Source: Pseudofabraea citricarpa
Lineage: Eukaryota > Ascomycota > Leotiomycetes > Helotiales > Dermateaceae
Assembly: GCA_029641185.1 (NCBI GenBank)
Contig: JAPWGK010000033.1
Coordinates: forward strand, 1-64,000
Direction of reading: 5' to 3'
DNA length: 64,000 nt
This document shows positions 12,785-24,779 of this stretch, one piece after another; position 1 is the first letter of the stretch, and every line of letters begins with the position of its first letter. Both the position numbers and the translations under genes were made by a program. Below the pieces are notes generated by a model that made no database searches, was not told where the DNA came from, and saw nothing but the letters and a program-made list of their open reading frames with translations.

Positions 12785-15700
12785 ATGCTCGTACGAGCTG
12801 CCAGAAAAGCTCGCCCTAATGCGATTCGACAGCGAATCTGCCGCGAGCCGTTGTATTTACCATGGCTATGTCCAGTTACAAATCACGAATCTCGGAGGAT
12901 ATTTTCCAATGGACCGGAATCTCAAGGGCATGCCTTGAGGAGGAGAAGGAACTCGACAGATTTGGCCGCTGCATCGCCACGACGGACACTTGCTACTGCT
13001 TTGCACACCAGTGGCTTCGATGACATACCATTCAATGGTCTACCTACGGCCTCTAGGTACGGCGAAGCGCCATTGTCATCATTGAGGCATTTTGATCCAG
13101 CAAACACTGTCATGCTCGGCGACTCCCTCGCAGGCCCACCCACACGACATCGCATGCAGAATGGTTTGGGGGGCGCAACCGATGAGATACTAGCTATACT
13201 GGATGCCTGTATTCACGTTGGTAGAATCGAACGAGCCGGTGTTATTCTGAGGCGGCTAGCGAGGCTCGATGTACTGGACGCTCATGACTTGCTGGAAGTT
13301 CACAATCGATTTCTTCGATCATCACTAGAACAAATCATGATGAAGCCCTCGTCTTCTGCATGCCAGGAAATGCATAAATGGTTCGAGCTGGAGATGCGAG
13401 CAAAGGGGGTGGGTCACAACCATGAGACGTTGGCATATATGCTAAAGGCATCTCTACAATCGCCACCTGGCCGTCGAAGGGAAAGATTGGTTGTAAGATA
13501 TATGGATATGGCGGATCACCATTGTGCCGCACTAATAGAGGACATTCTTTCGCCAATGGAGTTGAACGAAATACTTCAGATTTGTCCAACGGAGTGGTTG
13601 GTACCATCAGAGGAGGAAGAATTCGAACCGGAAATTACAGCGGGGCAAGATGAGCCATCGAAATACTTACCCTCCTCGTCAACACCAGAAATCAGGGAGA
13701 TGCAGCAGAAGGGATTCGGATTAAAGTCCTTGAGGCAGACATTGTCAGTATTTCGCCAACAGCCCGCCGGCCTTGATCTGAATTCCTTGAGCGAGGATGA
13801 GAAGAGGTTGGTGCAGAAGAAGATAGAGGAAGACGCGGTTGTCTCTGCTCTAGACCGCTGGAGAGAAGAGAGTGTTAATTTAAAGAAGATGGGCATGGAC
13901 TCGACCTTACAAACGAAATCACTTGGAGCGAGAATGTGGAAGTGGCAAGGTGCTTTGGAAGAATATCTCAAGGCAGAGCTTGTGAAAGTCGACGAAGCAG
14001 AAGCTAGGGATGTCATGAACTACTCCGAGCAAGAACGATCCAACTACGGTCCATTTCTCCGGTTCCTACCCGCCGAGAAGCTCGCTGCGGTGACCATCGT
14101 TTCGATAATGACTTCTTTTACAAAACACGGGGTTGACAAAGGAATTCCTTTAGCGTCACTACTACTATCGATTTCTCAGAATGTCGAGGAGGAAAGTATG
14201 ATCGAGATGTCCAAGAAATCCGACAAAAGTAACTCTCGCCTCAAAACCATAGCAAAAGATCGCCTTGCACGACGTGCATACCTACAACAGGTGGCTAGCG
14301 AGAATAAGATAAAGAACGCATCGGGGAGCCAACACAAGACTTCGCGCCCAGCTCATGAGGGATTATGGCCAGAGGAATGGCCTACGACAATGAAGATCAA
14401 AGTTGGTGCTTTCCTGATGTCCGCTCTCATCGAGACAGCCAAGGTTCCTGTTTCCATGAAGAACCCCAAAACACGAGAAATTGTTACGCAGCTCCAGCCA
14501 GCATTTTCCCATGCACATCAGTACAAGCTCGGGAAAAGGGTAGGCACAATTGTGGCAAATAAAGTTATTGTGACCCAACTCAAACGCGAACCAGTACATA
14601 GTCTTATCGCAAAGCAACTTCCGATGCTTGTGCAGCCAGCGCCATGGACGGCTTTCAATGAGGGGGGTTACCTAGCGCATCCCGTTCAAGTCTTGCGTTT
14701 GAAATCCGGCGACAAAGAACAGCGCAATTATGCTGAAGCAGCTATTCGGAAAGGGGACATGACACAGACCTTCAAAGGGCTTGATGTACTCGGGAAAACC
14801 TCCTGGAAGATTAACAAACCGGTTTTTGATGTCATGCTGGAGGCTTGGAACTCTGGGGAAGCCATAGGAAAGCTCGCTCCGGAGTCACCAGAGTTCCAGT
14901 TCCCCGAAGAGCCCGATGATTCTGCAGATACTGTCACTCGTCGCCAGTGGATTAACGCCATCAAAACAATCGAGAATACCAAAAGTGGTTTACATTCACA
15001 GCGCTGCTTCCAGAATTTCCAGCTTGAGATCGCCAGAGCTTTTCAAAACGAAACCTTCTACTTTCCACACAACATAGATTTTCGTGGTAGGGCCTACCCG
15101 ATCCCCCCCTATTTAAACCATATGGGTGCAGATCACTGCCGAGGGTTGCTTATGTTCGGCGAAGGCAAAAAGCTGGGGGACGCTGGCCTGAAATGGCTCA
15201 AAGTTCACCTTGCCAACGTTTATGGTTTTGATAAGGCGAGCTTGCGAGAACGCGAAGCATTTGCCATGGAGAATCTAACGCATATTTACGATTCCGTTAG
15301 AAACCCATTGGGTGGGAAAAGGTGGTGGCTTAAAGCAGAAGATCCATGGCAGTGCCTGGCCACCTGTTTTGAACTCACGAATGCCCTTGACTCACCGATT
15401 CCTACCGACTTTATCTCCCGGTTACCGGTACATCAGGATGGTACATGTAATGGTCTGCAGCATTATGCGGCACTTGGTGGTGATGAAGTCGGAGCTAAAC
15501 AGGTCAATCTCGAACCGGGAGATCGCCCTGGTGATGTATATTCCGCCGTCGCAGATCTTGTCAAGTCCTCCATAGCAAAGGATCTTGAGGCGGGCAACCC
15601 CATGGCCAAGGTCCTAGATGGTAAGATCACCAGAAAGGTCGTCAAGCAAACTGTCATGACAAATGTGTATGGTGTGACTTTCGTCGGTGCGAAAAGTCAA

Positions 15701-16995
15701 GTTAGGAAGCAACTAGTGGCCGCCTATCCGGATCTGCCCAAGACCGATGAGGTCAACCCATTCTTACTCTCGGCTTATGTGGTTACGAAGATCTTCGCAT
15801 CTCTTGCAAGCATGTTTAGTGGGGCCCATGATATCCAGTATTGGTTTGGAGAATGTGCCAGTCGTATCAGTACTTCATTGTCTCCGGAGCAGATGGACCG
15901 TTTCGAGGCCGAGTTACCAGAACTTAAGAGAAAAGCAGAAACTATGACCAACGAGAAGATGTCGAAGTTATTGAGCGAAAATTATGGGCAATTCAAAACT
16001 GGCGTCATTTGGACAAACCCACTTCACATGCCCGTTGTACAACCATATCGAACCTCCAAGGGACGTGTCATAACAACCAATCTCCAAAGGATTTCTCTGT
16101 CCGAACCTCATGCGTTTGAGCCTGTTTCGAAGCGAAAACAACTGCAGGCATTTCCACCAAATTTCATTCATTCACTGGATGCAACCCATATGATCTTGTC
16201 TGCCTTGGAATGTGATGAACGGGGCTTGGCGTTTGCCGCTGTCCATGATTCTTTTTGGACGCACGCTACTGATATTGAAGCGATGAATAGTGTGTTGAGA
16301 GATGCATTCGTTCGCATACATTCGGAAGATGTTATTGGTCGCCTGGCTGCTGAGTTTACTGCACGACACAAGGACGCTATGTATCTTCAAAGATTGAAGC
16401 CTGGTTCAGCGACATTCAAGATGATCTCAGAATTCCGCGCGAGAAATCGGTATATTAAGAAGGAGGGATTTTGGGATTCTACCGCATCGTCTGGCTATAA
16501 GTTACTAGATCTTATGTCAGAACGCAAACGGCTTCGATTATTAGCTTCGTCTAATCCCGAAGAAGTTGCAGAGGGAAAATCAATGGTTACCGCAGCAAGC
16601 ATCTATGAAGAATACCAGAGCAAGGAGGCGATCCCCAACGATGTCGAACTGGAGGTACAACTTGGAGCCATGCCAAATCAAGCCAGGACCAAAACTTCCA
16701 TTGATGGCGTAGCAGACGATTATGATTATGCCGATGATTCAAATGCGGAGAACGAGAACTACAATCTGGATGCCGACACCGAGTCCAAATTTCCTAATAC
16801 ATCAGAGGAAGTTAAACCGAGAGCCAAGTCATCAAAACCCAGCCATTTTATCTGGGTGTGGCTACCACTCAAGTTCCCACCCATTCCTAAGAAGGTAAAG
16901 CATACCAACCGAATCTTTTTTGGCTTATTACTAACCTTTTACAGGGTGCATTCGACGTCTCTAGATTAAAGGGCAGCGAATATTTCTTCTCCTGA
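12785..16995 (+). CDS. RPO41: Mitochondrial DNA-directed RNA polymerase
   Basis: Single-subunit, T7-like polymerase that transcribes mitochondrial DNA and makes replication primers. Two exons, 12785-16894 and 16945-16995, 1,386 aa. The start is the ATG at 12785; the frame is open slightly further upstream but only from a TTG. The first 60 residues are rich in Arg and poor in acidic residues, as expected for a mitochondrial presequence. Polymerase motifs are intact: DFRGRAYPIPPYLNH, motif A VHQDGTCNGLQHYAALGGD with catalytic Asp885, motif B RKVVKQTVMTNVYGVTFVG, PPNFIHSLDATHM, and motif C VHDSFWTH with catalytic Asp1155. The short last exon restores the conserved C-terminus GAFDV...YFFS; without splicing the protein would end in unrelated residues. 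An insertion of acidic residues (about 1,305-1,350) precedes the C-terminal segment. Confidence 0.96.
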
Positions 16996-17786
16996 ATATA
17001 GCGAAGTCTCTTTTGCAGATATCTTGAGGCCCTCCTCGATGGATTTCTTGTTTATATTGTTTTTAGCAGCATAGCGACAGGTCGTTGCTTTTTATGGCGT
17101 TTAAAAGGAGCTTCAAGAGGCTGGATGGGTATAGAGACAGCGAGGCTGTTGTGTAAGATGGGACGTGATCTACTGCAGAATGCTCAATTCAGGGAGCAGT
17201 TGTAAGAACTAATAAACAAAAATGTATTATAAGAAAAGATGAAATATTGTCGATCTAGGATAAATCTTCCAATCCACCCCTGCCACGTTTCTCATAATGT
17301 TTCTCTTTCGTTCGGATGGTCGGAATTTCTAGGACGAAGATCCGGGTCCCATCTCAAAGATCGTACCGTAGAACAAACGGAGTCTTGGGCTCTGGGATAA
17401 GGTTGCTGCGATCATCAGACGATCCTTACTCTCACAGCTGTGCAAGGTCAATCCCACTTAACTTGAGGTCATTAATCCTGACCACGTTTAGGCGATAAAG
17501 TTAAGAACACTGACGAGCCAAACAATTCTATGGACTGGTGATCCTTCAGGGGCTTAATTTCCCTCAGCCTAAAGGAAGAAATATATTAGAAAGTTACCAC
17601 TCCACTACCCCCTTCCCCTTTGATTGAATCTGGGGCACAAATTCGGGATAAGAAGCCGTCGCTCTTCCAGGTCTCTTGGGATTTTGGAATTCGAAAGTAA
17701 GAAATCACTCTTTTTATTCTTCTTCTGTCCAAGACACCCGACTGTCACTCCCGCTCCTTCGTCACTCTTTTTAAGTTCCGCTCAAT
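16996..17786. other. Intergenic region
   Basis: No gene seen. An AATAAA at 17211-17216, 216 nt after the polymerase stop, is a candidate polyadenylation signal. A 60-codon ORF at 17316-17498 has no features that support it. The last 100 bases are C/T-rich and probably form the promoter and leader of the next gene. Confidence 0.45.
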
Positions 17787-18585
17787 ATGTTATCTTTCAC
17801 TAAATTCCCTCTTGCTTGCTTGGTTATTTCTGCGTAAGCTCTCAGTCACTCTATCGCCATACGCGTTCTAGCTATTGATCAAATACTGATTTTTGCCGAA
17901 TAGTCAATATGTTCTTGCTATGCCGCAGCTTTTCAATCGACAAGCAACCTGTACACCACTCGTTCTGACGAAACAAGTCACTATGAGTATGACAGTAGTG
18001 GAAAGCTACGTCACAGTACCACACCCATGCTATACGTACACTGCAACTACCGCTCAATCTAACAACAGTAAGTCTCTGTCTCTACAGCTTCTTGATTCAA
18101 ATTTGACTCTAACTTGCACAGGCATCTGTGGCGTATTCAACACACAAACCTGCGGGCCAGCGCCAGCATGCATCTTTCTATCTACGACCACGCTCACAGT
18201 ACCTGCAAGTGATCCATGCTGCACTGCAACTCCCACCGTCACCGTAGGCGGTGCTTGTGCAACCTGCATCACAGGCTGTGCAACATCTACAGAGACCATC
18301 TATGAAAGTGCAGCGCCCTCGGCTGCTGGGACAGTTTCTCTCCAAGCAGCTTCCGCCACGACTTCTGCTTCGTGCACCACTACGCTAATGAGAGGCACTA
18401 ATCTTGGTCCTGTCAAGACTGAATATCCTTCTACTTCTACGGTCACTGAGGCCGTCGACTGTCAGGGTTGTGCTCTGGACGTTCAGTATCCTGGGCCTCC
18501 ACCTGCTGGCTTCACTTCTACCACTACTGTAAGCACGCCAGCGACCATGACGGCTTATGAGTGCAAAGCAACTTCTTCTGTATAG
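17787..18585 (+). CDS. Secreted Cys- and Thr-rich hypothetical protein
   Basis: Three exons: 17787-17833, 17904-18067 and 18122-18585, about 224 aa. The first exon plus the start of the second encode a signal peptide of about 21 residues (short polar start, hydrophobic LACLVISAQYVLA). The mature protein is rich in Thr, Ser, Ala, Pro and Cys (for example ICGVFNTQTCGPAPAC and CATCITGCA), suggesting a disulfide-bonded, O-glycosylated extracellular or wall protein. There is no obvious GPI-attachment tail. The second intron (18068-18121) is 54 nt, a multiple of three with no stop, so a retained form with 18 extra residues is also possible. I do not recognise a family and assign no function. Confidence 0.75.
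18068..18121 (+). other. In-frame 54-nt intron, possibly retained
   Basis: The segment starts GTAAGT, has a CTAAC branch-site match and ends ACAG, all good fungal splice signals. Its length is divisible by three and it contains no stop, so both spliced and unspliced mRNAs would encode full proteins. Confidence 0.6.
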
Positions 18586-18951
18586 TTTCAAATGTTTTAT
18601 GATGGTTATTATTCTGGGTTGGAGTTGGGTGGTTGGAGGGAGGTCTGGGACGGAAATCGGGTCGAGTTACGTGGGAAAATGGGTACTTTGACAGTCAACC
18701 TCATTAAGAACACAGATTTTTGCATGAAAATAAGATATCATTTTCTTCTTTGACTACGTTGACGAAAGTTGTAATTATGATGATATGATATGAGGCGGAA
18801 AGAGACCTCGAACCCATACAATGTGAGTACCACGAAATATGGTCTCGTCACGTGAACCCCCCAAGATCTGACTAGCGCGTCGCGAACTTCTTCCAAAAAG
18901 TGATCATCTTCAACTGCGACGCCAGTCAGCTTTCAAACAACCACCGCAGTC
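18586..18951. other. Intergenic region, Cef1 promoter
   Basis: No coding signal in 366 bases. It must hold the 3' UTR of the secreted protein gene and the promoter of the Cef1 gene. No specific element was recognised. Confidence 0.4.
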
Positions 18952-21360
18952 ATGCCCGTCGTCAAGGGAGGAGTTTGGACGAATATCGAGGATGAGATCC
19001 TAAAGGCGTCTGTTTCGAAGTATGGTCTCAATCAGTGGGCACGAGTCTCGTCCCTGCTTGCTCGCAAAACACCAAAACAATGCAAGGCAAGATGGGGCGA
19101 ATGGCTGGATCCTGGTATTCGAAAGACAGAATGGAGCAAGGAGGAGGATGAGAAGCTGTTGCATCTTGCGAAGTTGATGCCCACGCAATGGCGGACTCTT
19201 GCACCAATTGTCGGACGTACAGCTACCCAATGTCTCGAGCGCTATCAAAAGTTGCTCGACGAGGCTGAGCAGAAGGAAGCTGGAGAGTTGGGTCTGGGTG
19301 GTCCAGAGGGTGGGGAGACACAGGCGCCAAGTGCAGACGATGTACGGCGACTGCGACCCGGTGAAGTCGATCCAGATCCCGAATCGAAACCTGCGCGACC
19401 CGACACTATCGATCTCGATGAGGACGAGAAGGAGATGCTGAGTGAGGCGCGTGCGCGTCTGGCAAACACACAGGGTAAAAAGGCAAAGAGAAAGGCCAGA
19501 GAACGTCAGCTGGAAGAGTCGCGCAGATTAGCTGTCTTACAGAAACGCCGAGAGCTCAAAAATGCCGGAATCAATATTAAGGTGGTCAACAGGAAGAAGG
19601 GGCAGATGGATTATAATGCCGACATTCCTTTCGAGAAGAAGGCTGCGCCTGGTTTCTACGATACTGGTGAGGAGGCTCTTCTGAATGAGAAGCAGAGAGA
19701 AGCTTTCGACCCACGCAAACAACAACTAGCAAACAAGCGGAAAGGAGACCAGGAGGAAGATCCAGACAGGAAGAGACGAAAGAATGAGAAGGAGGCTCCT
19801 TCAGCTTCATACCAGGCGGCGATGAAGGCAGGCCAGATGCAGAAGATCCGAGAGGCAGAACAAAGCAGCAAGAGGCGATCGCTTGTTTTACCAGCGCCCC
19901 AGGTTGGAGAGGGGGAATTGGAGGAAATTGTAAAGATGGGTATGATTGGGGAGAGGGCAAACATGATAGCACGATCCAGCGAGAACGATGCTACAAGAGG
20001 CCTTGTCAACACATACTCAACAATCAACAGTGGAGCTCCCATCAGAACACCAAGAGCTCCAGCCCAGGAGGACCATATTGCGAATGAGATTAAAAATATT
20101 AGAGCACTTACCGAGACACAGTCATCACTACTGGGTGGTGAAAACACGCCATTATATGAGGGAGCTGGAAGTACAGGATTTGATGGGATCACTCCACGAA
20201 AACAACAATTGGAGACACCAAATCCAATGGCGACTCCATTTCGACAAGGAACAGATGGTATTGGAGCAACTCCAATGAGAACCCCTGGTGTAGGTGCTAC
20301 ACCTCTGCGAACGCCGCGTGATAGCTTTGCTTTAAACGCAGATGGCGAGATGCAGTTGGTTGGAAGCACTCCCAGAGACCTGAAATTACACAATATGGCC
20401 ATGAAGCAGCAATTAAAGCAGGGTCTTGATTCGTTGCCAAAACCAAAGGATACGGAATGGGAGCTTGAACTACCTGAGGAGCAACAAGAGTCTTTCGATG
20501 TCGAAGAGCTGTCAGAAGAAGATGCAGAGATTCGAGATCGTCGAAACCGTGATATCCGTGAGGCCCAAGAGAAACTAGAGTTCAAGAGACGAACGCAGGT
20601 TTTACAGAAAGGGCTGCCCCGACCTACTGTCATCGATATTGATGCTTTATTCAAGAATGTTTCGAAGGTATCGGATCCAATTCACGGTGCTATCGAGCAA
20701 GAAGTTGCATTGTTGATCGCAAATGACGCTTTGAGGTACCCAGCTCCTGGAGCAAAAGTACGGGGCACTTCTCAGCAGCTGGAAGCCTTCGATGATGATT
20801 CGCTTGCTCAAGCACGTCTACAAATTGCCATGGCAGTTCCAAGGGAATTAGCTGAGCAGGGAACTGCAGCTTTCTTGGCAGAGTGGAACGAGGCCCACAA
20901 CTCTTCTTTGTTGCCAGGACTAAGTGGATATGGAGATGATGAAGTCGATGAGCATCAGATGATGGTGGAAGCTTTCGACGTAAGTGAATCACTTATTTCA
21001 TCCTGACTTTAGTTACTGACCGAACGACAGAACATCCAAGATTCCATTGTAGCAACCGCAGAAAAGGGCAACAAAGCCGAGAAGAAACTAGAACTCCATC
21101 TTGGCGGATATAAAAACCGCTCCAAGACGCTGCGTCAGAAGATCACGGAGGCATCCGAAGCTCTCGGCAATGCCACCCGTGCTTTAGATGCAATGAGAAC
21201 CCTACAGATTGGTGAAGAATCGGCCATCGAGAGACGGTTGGAAGGATTAAGATCCGAAAACGAGTTCATCACGAGGAGAGAGCGCGAGGCACAGGAATTG
21301 TACAGAGAGAGGAAAGAGGAATTGACCGTGTTGAGCAATGGGGTTAATGGGTATCACTGA
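18952..21360 (+). CDS. CEF1: Pre-mRNA splicing factor Cef1/Cdc5
   Basis: Core subunit of the Prp19-associated (NTC) complex, needed for spliceosome activation in the nucleus. Exons 18952-20979 and 21031-21360, 785 aa, close to the usual size in fungi. Two Myb repeats occupy about residues 6-105: the first contains [20 protein letters not shown] and QWARVSSLL, the second [18 protein letters not shown] and [17 protein letters not shown] charged, Lys/Arg/Glu-rich middle follows, then a central region with repeated TP motifs ([18 protein letters not shown]), typical of phosphorylated Cdc5 proteins, and a helical C-terminal domain that continues through the second exon. The intron has GTAAGT and ends GACAG. 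Nothing is broken. Long antisense ORFs across the gene are shadows of its charged codons. Confidence 0.95.
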
Positions 21361-21932
21361 ATCAAAGAAAATTTCCTTTTTTGCAAGTCAAGCATGGGAA
21401 ACGGGAATCGAAGTGGAAGAGAAATTGTATTGTATCAACAGTATTTACCTACCGACTAGGTGGTCGGTCTTAGAGTGAGGAAATGCAATCATCCATGCAT
21501 GCCTACGATGGCTCCAAACATTTTGAAATTGTTTCTTCTGCTTGAGACGGTCCTGTAAACTTGTAGGAGCGTTTTGATGTTACGATGGCTTCTGTAAATG
21601 GAAAGTCTGCATATCGTTAGTCCATGTTTACGACTAATTGTGTTCGAAGTCCTTCTCCCATAACCATCCAAGCATAGAATCTCAGACAACTCTGTTCTTA
21701 TCGCTATGTCCTATAGAACTGGCTGTTAAAAATGGAATTAAAGGAGAGGCTCTAGGCCTTCTCTTACGTCGTATGTCGATTTAAAACAGTGAGCCGTACT
21801 CCGTAGGTAATGTCGGAGCTGTACCAAGATAGACTTGTGAAGTGGGCCGACATCCACTTTTATATCGTCGTCTAGTCTTGGCTCGCTTTTTGCAGACTAG
21901 GCAGGAGAGCGAGATGATAGAGGAAATTTTGA

Positions 21933-21938
21933 TATAAA
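21933..21938 (+). promoter_or_regulatory. TATA box candidate of the cutinase gene
   Basis: TATAAA in a GATATAAAGC context, 70 nt upstream of the cutinase ATG. The spacing suits a regulated gene with a short leader. Function is inferred from position only. Confidence 0.45.
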
Positions 21939-21944
21939 GCAGCC

Positions 21945-21992
21945 ATGGACGTCTTCACAAGCCACAGCACTCCGATCACCTCTGACGCCTAA
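21945..21992 (+). promoter_or_regulatory. Upstream ORF before the cutinase start
   Basis: An ATG in a good initiation context (CCATGG) opens a 15-codon reading frame that stops at 21990-21992, 15 nt before the cutinase ATG. If the mRNA begins upstream of it, it could dampen translation. If the TATA at 21933 sets the start 25-40 nt downstream, this ATG would be left out of the mRNA. Confidence 0.35.
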
Positions 21993-22007
21993 CTCAAGCA
22001 AGCAAGC

Positions 22008-23016
22008 ATGTTGCGATTACAAGCCACTCTCCTCGCGCTCCCGCTCGCTTTGGTTGCCGCCACGGCGGTGGGGGTTAGCGAGCGCGACTCGACTTCTTGC
22101 CAGGACGTACACATCTTCGTAGCGCGAGGCTTCGACGAGGAGTACCCAGGCCGGCAGAGCGTGCTTGTCGATGCCGTCTGCTCGGACCTGAGCAGCTGCG
22201 ACTACGAGGATATCATCTGGACCACGTCGATGGAATATGGCTTCTGCGATGCCGTGGCCGAGGGGACCGCCAATGGACTGGCCCAGATCACGGCTTACAA
22301 CGAGCAGTGCCCAGACTCGGCCCTCGTCCTGACCGGCTACTCGCAGGGCGCTCATGTCGTCGGCGATATGCTGGGTGGAGGCAATGGTACCTTCTTCGAA
22401 GGTTGTGTGCAGAAGAGCAACGATGGACTCGATAAGAGCATAGCTCCGGGAAATAAGAGTAAGAATTAGCACCTCCCCGGAACTTTCAGTATTGTCGTGA
22501 CTGACTATTCATCTAGTTGTCGCCGCGCTCGCCTTTGGCGACGACCGTCATACGGCCAACCAGTCGTACAACGTCGAGTCGGGCTCCGGGCTCCAGGGTT
22601 ACTTTCCTCGCTCTGAAGCTGAGCTGGAGACGCTCGCGAGCTACTCGGATGTCCTGCGCTCGTACTGTAACCTGGGAGACCCCATCTGCGCCAGTGGCGA
22701 TGAGGTCGAGGCCCATTGGTCGTACTTCGAGACGTACACCGACGATGCTGCAGTATGGATCAAGCAGATGGTCAGCCAAAACGGAACAGCAGCCGCAACA
22801 ACATCAACAAGCTCCTCGAGCTCGTCTTCTCAAACCTCGGCTGCGGCGTCCAGCTCAGGAAGCACAGCGACTTCGCCTTCTACTACGTCTGCTTCCTCTT
22901 CCACCACCACGGGATCTGCTGCTTCTTCGACTAGCTCGAGCGCAAACACTGCCGGCTCGGTCGTGTGTAGTATGGGCTTCATCGGCTTGGCTTTCGTAAT
23001 TGCGTTGGCATTTTAA
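22008..23016 (+). CDS. Cutinase-family esterase with Ser-rich GPI tail
   Basis: Exons 22008-22458 and 22517-23016, 316 aa. A signal peptide covers about residues 1-20. The cutinase fold (cutinase / acetylxylan esterase family) follows, with nucleophile Ser112 in TGYSQGAHVVGDML, Asp205 in CNLGDPIC and His217 in EAHWSY; the Asp-to-His spacing of 12 fits the family. Such enzymes hydrolyse cutin, xylan acetyl groups or other esters outside the cell. After the catalytic domain comes a Ser/Thr/Ala-rich linker (about 257-297) and a hydrophobic C-terminus after a small-residue site (SANTAGS), the pattern of a GPI-anchored wall protein. Exons here are clearly more GC-rich than neighbouring genes. Substrate cannot be told; cutinase and acetylxylan esterase are both possible. 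Confidence 0.88.
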
Positions 23017-23920
23017 TAAATGCTACGCAGAGTGACGTCTTGGACGTCCGTGTATTTTTGATTGAGATATCCTTAGCTAAGGGTTGTACGATTACGAGCC
23101 ACTGTAATGCAAAAGTGTGCGATAGTATCTTGGTTTAATGGCCATGGGATCGACAGGACTGAAAATAAACAAGCTATGTAAAAACATATAATTATAACAT
23201 AATAATGTTATTCAGATCAACGACTTCATTCCTTCGTAGGCTCAGCTCAGTTGTTCCATGGACTAGTGGCTTGAGCTTTGCAAATCTATGAAGGTCTCTC
23301 TTTCTGCTAATCGTCAAGTTACTTCTTGAATCGAAACATCTGATAAACAGGACTATATCTGAAGGTATTTCTCCGAGCCCGTTGCTCATTTCTAGGGTTG
23401 AGCAACTCTGATTTGAGAAGTCAACAGGATCTACCTCTATGCTCGTCTGTCAACTACAGCCGAGGGGTAATCAATCGTACTGGCCGCTAAACATTGACGG
23501 CCTGGTATGATATTGACCTTATAACAAGTCTTCTACTTCGTTTGCTTGGTCTTTAAGGTAGCGACGTAATCTGAAGTCTCAAAAGCGCTCGGGGTCTAGT
23601 CAATATAAGCAAGTTGGATAGGTTGTCAAGGAGCTTCCATAGTCCCTGTACATTGGTTGAGAGCACAGGTGCGCGTGAAATAAAAGCCGAGCCCGTTTTA
23701 TAAAGTTGGATCGAGACTAAAGTGGAAACGGCACGGCCAGAGCCCGGGGAGCTACCGCCGCATCGAATGCAAGCTTCCCATCGCAAGCCTGACGTGCTTC
23801 GGACTGACAGCCTCGCCCTCGCCCACCCACCCCTTCATTAATAATAGGTCCAACCTTACTTCCTACCTCACCGGCTCACCCAACCCTCCCTAATCCAAAC
23901 CTCCTCCTCCTCGCGCAGAA
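23017..23920. other. Intergenic region
   Basis: About 900 bases with no convincing gene. ORFs such as 23192-23389 and 23553-23786 (minus) have no recognisable features. The last 100 bases are C-rich (many CCT and CTCC) and probably form the promoter of the thiol-reductase gene. Confidence 0.45.
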
Positions 23921-24779
23921 ATGGTTTCATTACCCATGGATCACAGGTCCGAAAAGGAGTTCCGAAAGCACTCGAGCCAGGACAGGATGGTGATGCGGCC
24001 CGCTCGAGCCCGTCGCACGACGAGAGCTTTTACTATCGGCGCTTCGGTCGTCGCGTTGTTGTATCTGATGTGGAGTTTTCTTGGGGCCGGTATTCAGAGA
24101 GGGGAGTGGAGGGCGGAACGGTTGGGTGATGAGGACAAGAAGGAGGTTGTGGTGACTGAGAAGGACTTGGTTCCTCTCGAGGCGCATATTATGAGCAAAT
24201 GCCCTGACGCTCAGGTATGTATTCTTTAGTCTGATCTCTACTTGGGATATGCCATACTAATGAGGAAAAATCTAGGATTGTCTCAAGATGCTAGTTCTTC
24301 CGGCGATGCAACGAGTCCACGATAAAGTCAACTTCACACTGTCATACATCGGCACGCCTACAGACAATGATGGGGTTGATTGTATGCATGGACCCGCAGA
24401 ATGTATGGGGAATATCATTGAACTCTGCGCCGCGAGTCTCTATCCTGATCCGAAAATCTATCTCGGCTTTACCATGTGTCTGACGAGAGATTATCAAGAG
24501 ATTCCCGAGCGTACTCTTGTGGAAGATTGTGCGCTGGAGCACGGTATTGATTTCGCGAGTTTGGACGAATGTGCTGTGCGTGATGATGGTGGTTTTGGAG
24601 TCGGTATGTTGAGGGACAGCGTGAGAAGAAGTACGCAGGCCGGAGTGACGAAATCTTGCACGGTCAGATTGAACGAGGAGATATATTGTATACGCGACGG
24701 AAGACAATGGAAGGACTGCCCAGGTGGATCAGGTGTCAATGATTTGGTCATTGCTGTCGAGAAGCTGTATCGCGCTTGA
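23921..24779 (+). CDS. GILT-like thiol reductase, signal-anchored
   Basis: Exons 23921-24214 and 24276-24779, 265 aa. The N-terminus is basic and followed by one hydrophobic helix (about residues 36-55, FTIGASVVALLYLMWSFLGA), so the protein is probably a type II membrane or secreted protein of the secretory/vacuolar system. The remainder matches the family of gamma-interferon-inducible lysosomal thiol reductase: LVLPAMQRVHDKVNFTLSYIG, a central GPAECMGNIIELC, and further conserved Cys. The redox pair that corresponds to CxxC in animal GILT reads here Cys94-PDAQD-Cys100, split by the intron. The 3' end overlaps by 32 bp with the convergent DcpS gene. Function as a disulfide reductase is inferred from the family. 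Confidence 0.85.

Larger units (their letters stand above)
21361..22007. other. Intergenic region, cutinase promoter
   Basis: No gene in 647 bases. The distal part carries a TATA-like box and a short upstream ORF that are listed separately. Confidence 0.5.

Noticed and set aside
19656..20654. 332-codon minus-strand ORF
   Set aside because: It is antisense to the Cef1 gene, whose protein is clearly conserved; the ORF has Ser/Arg-rich shadow composition.
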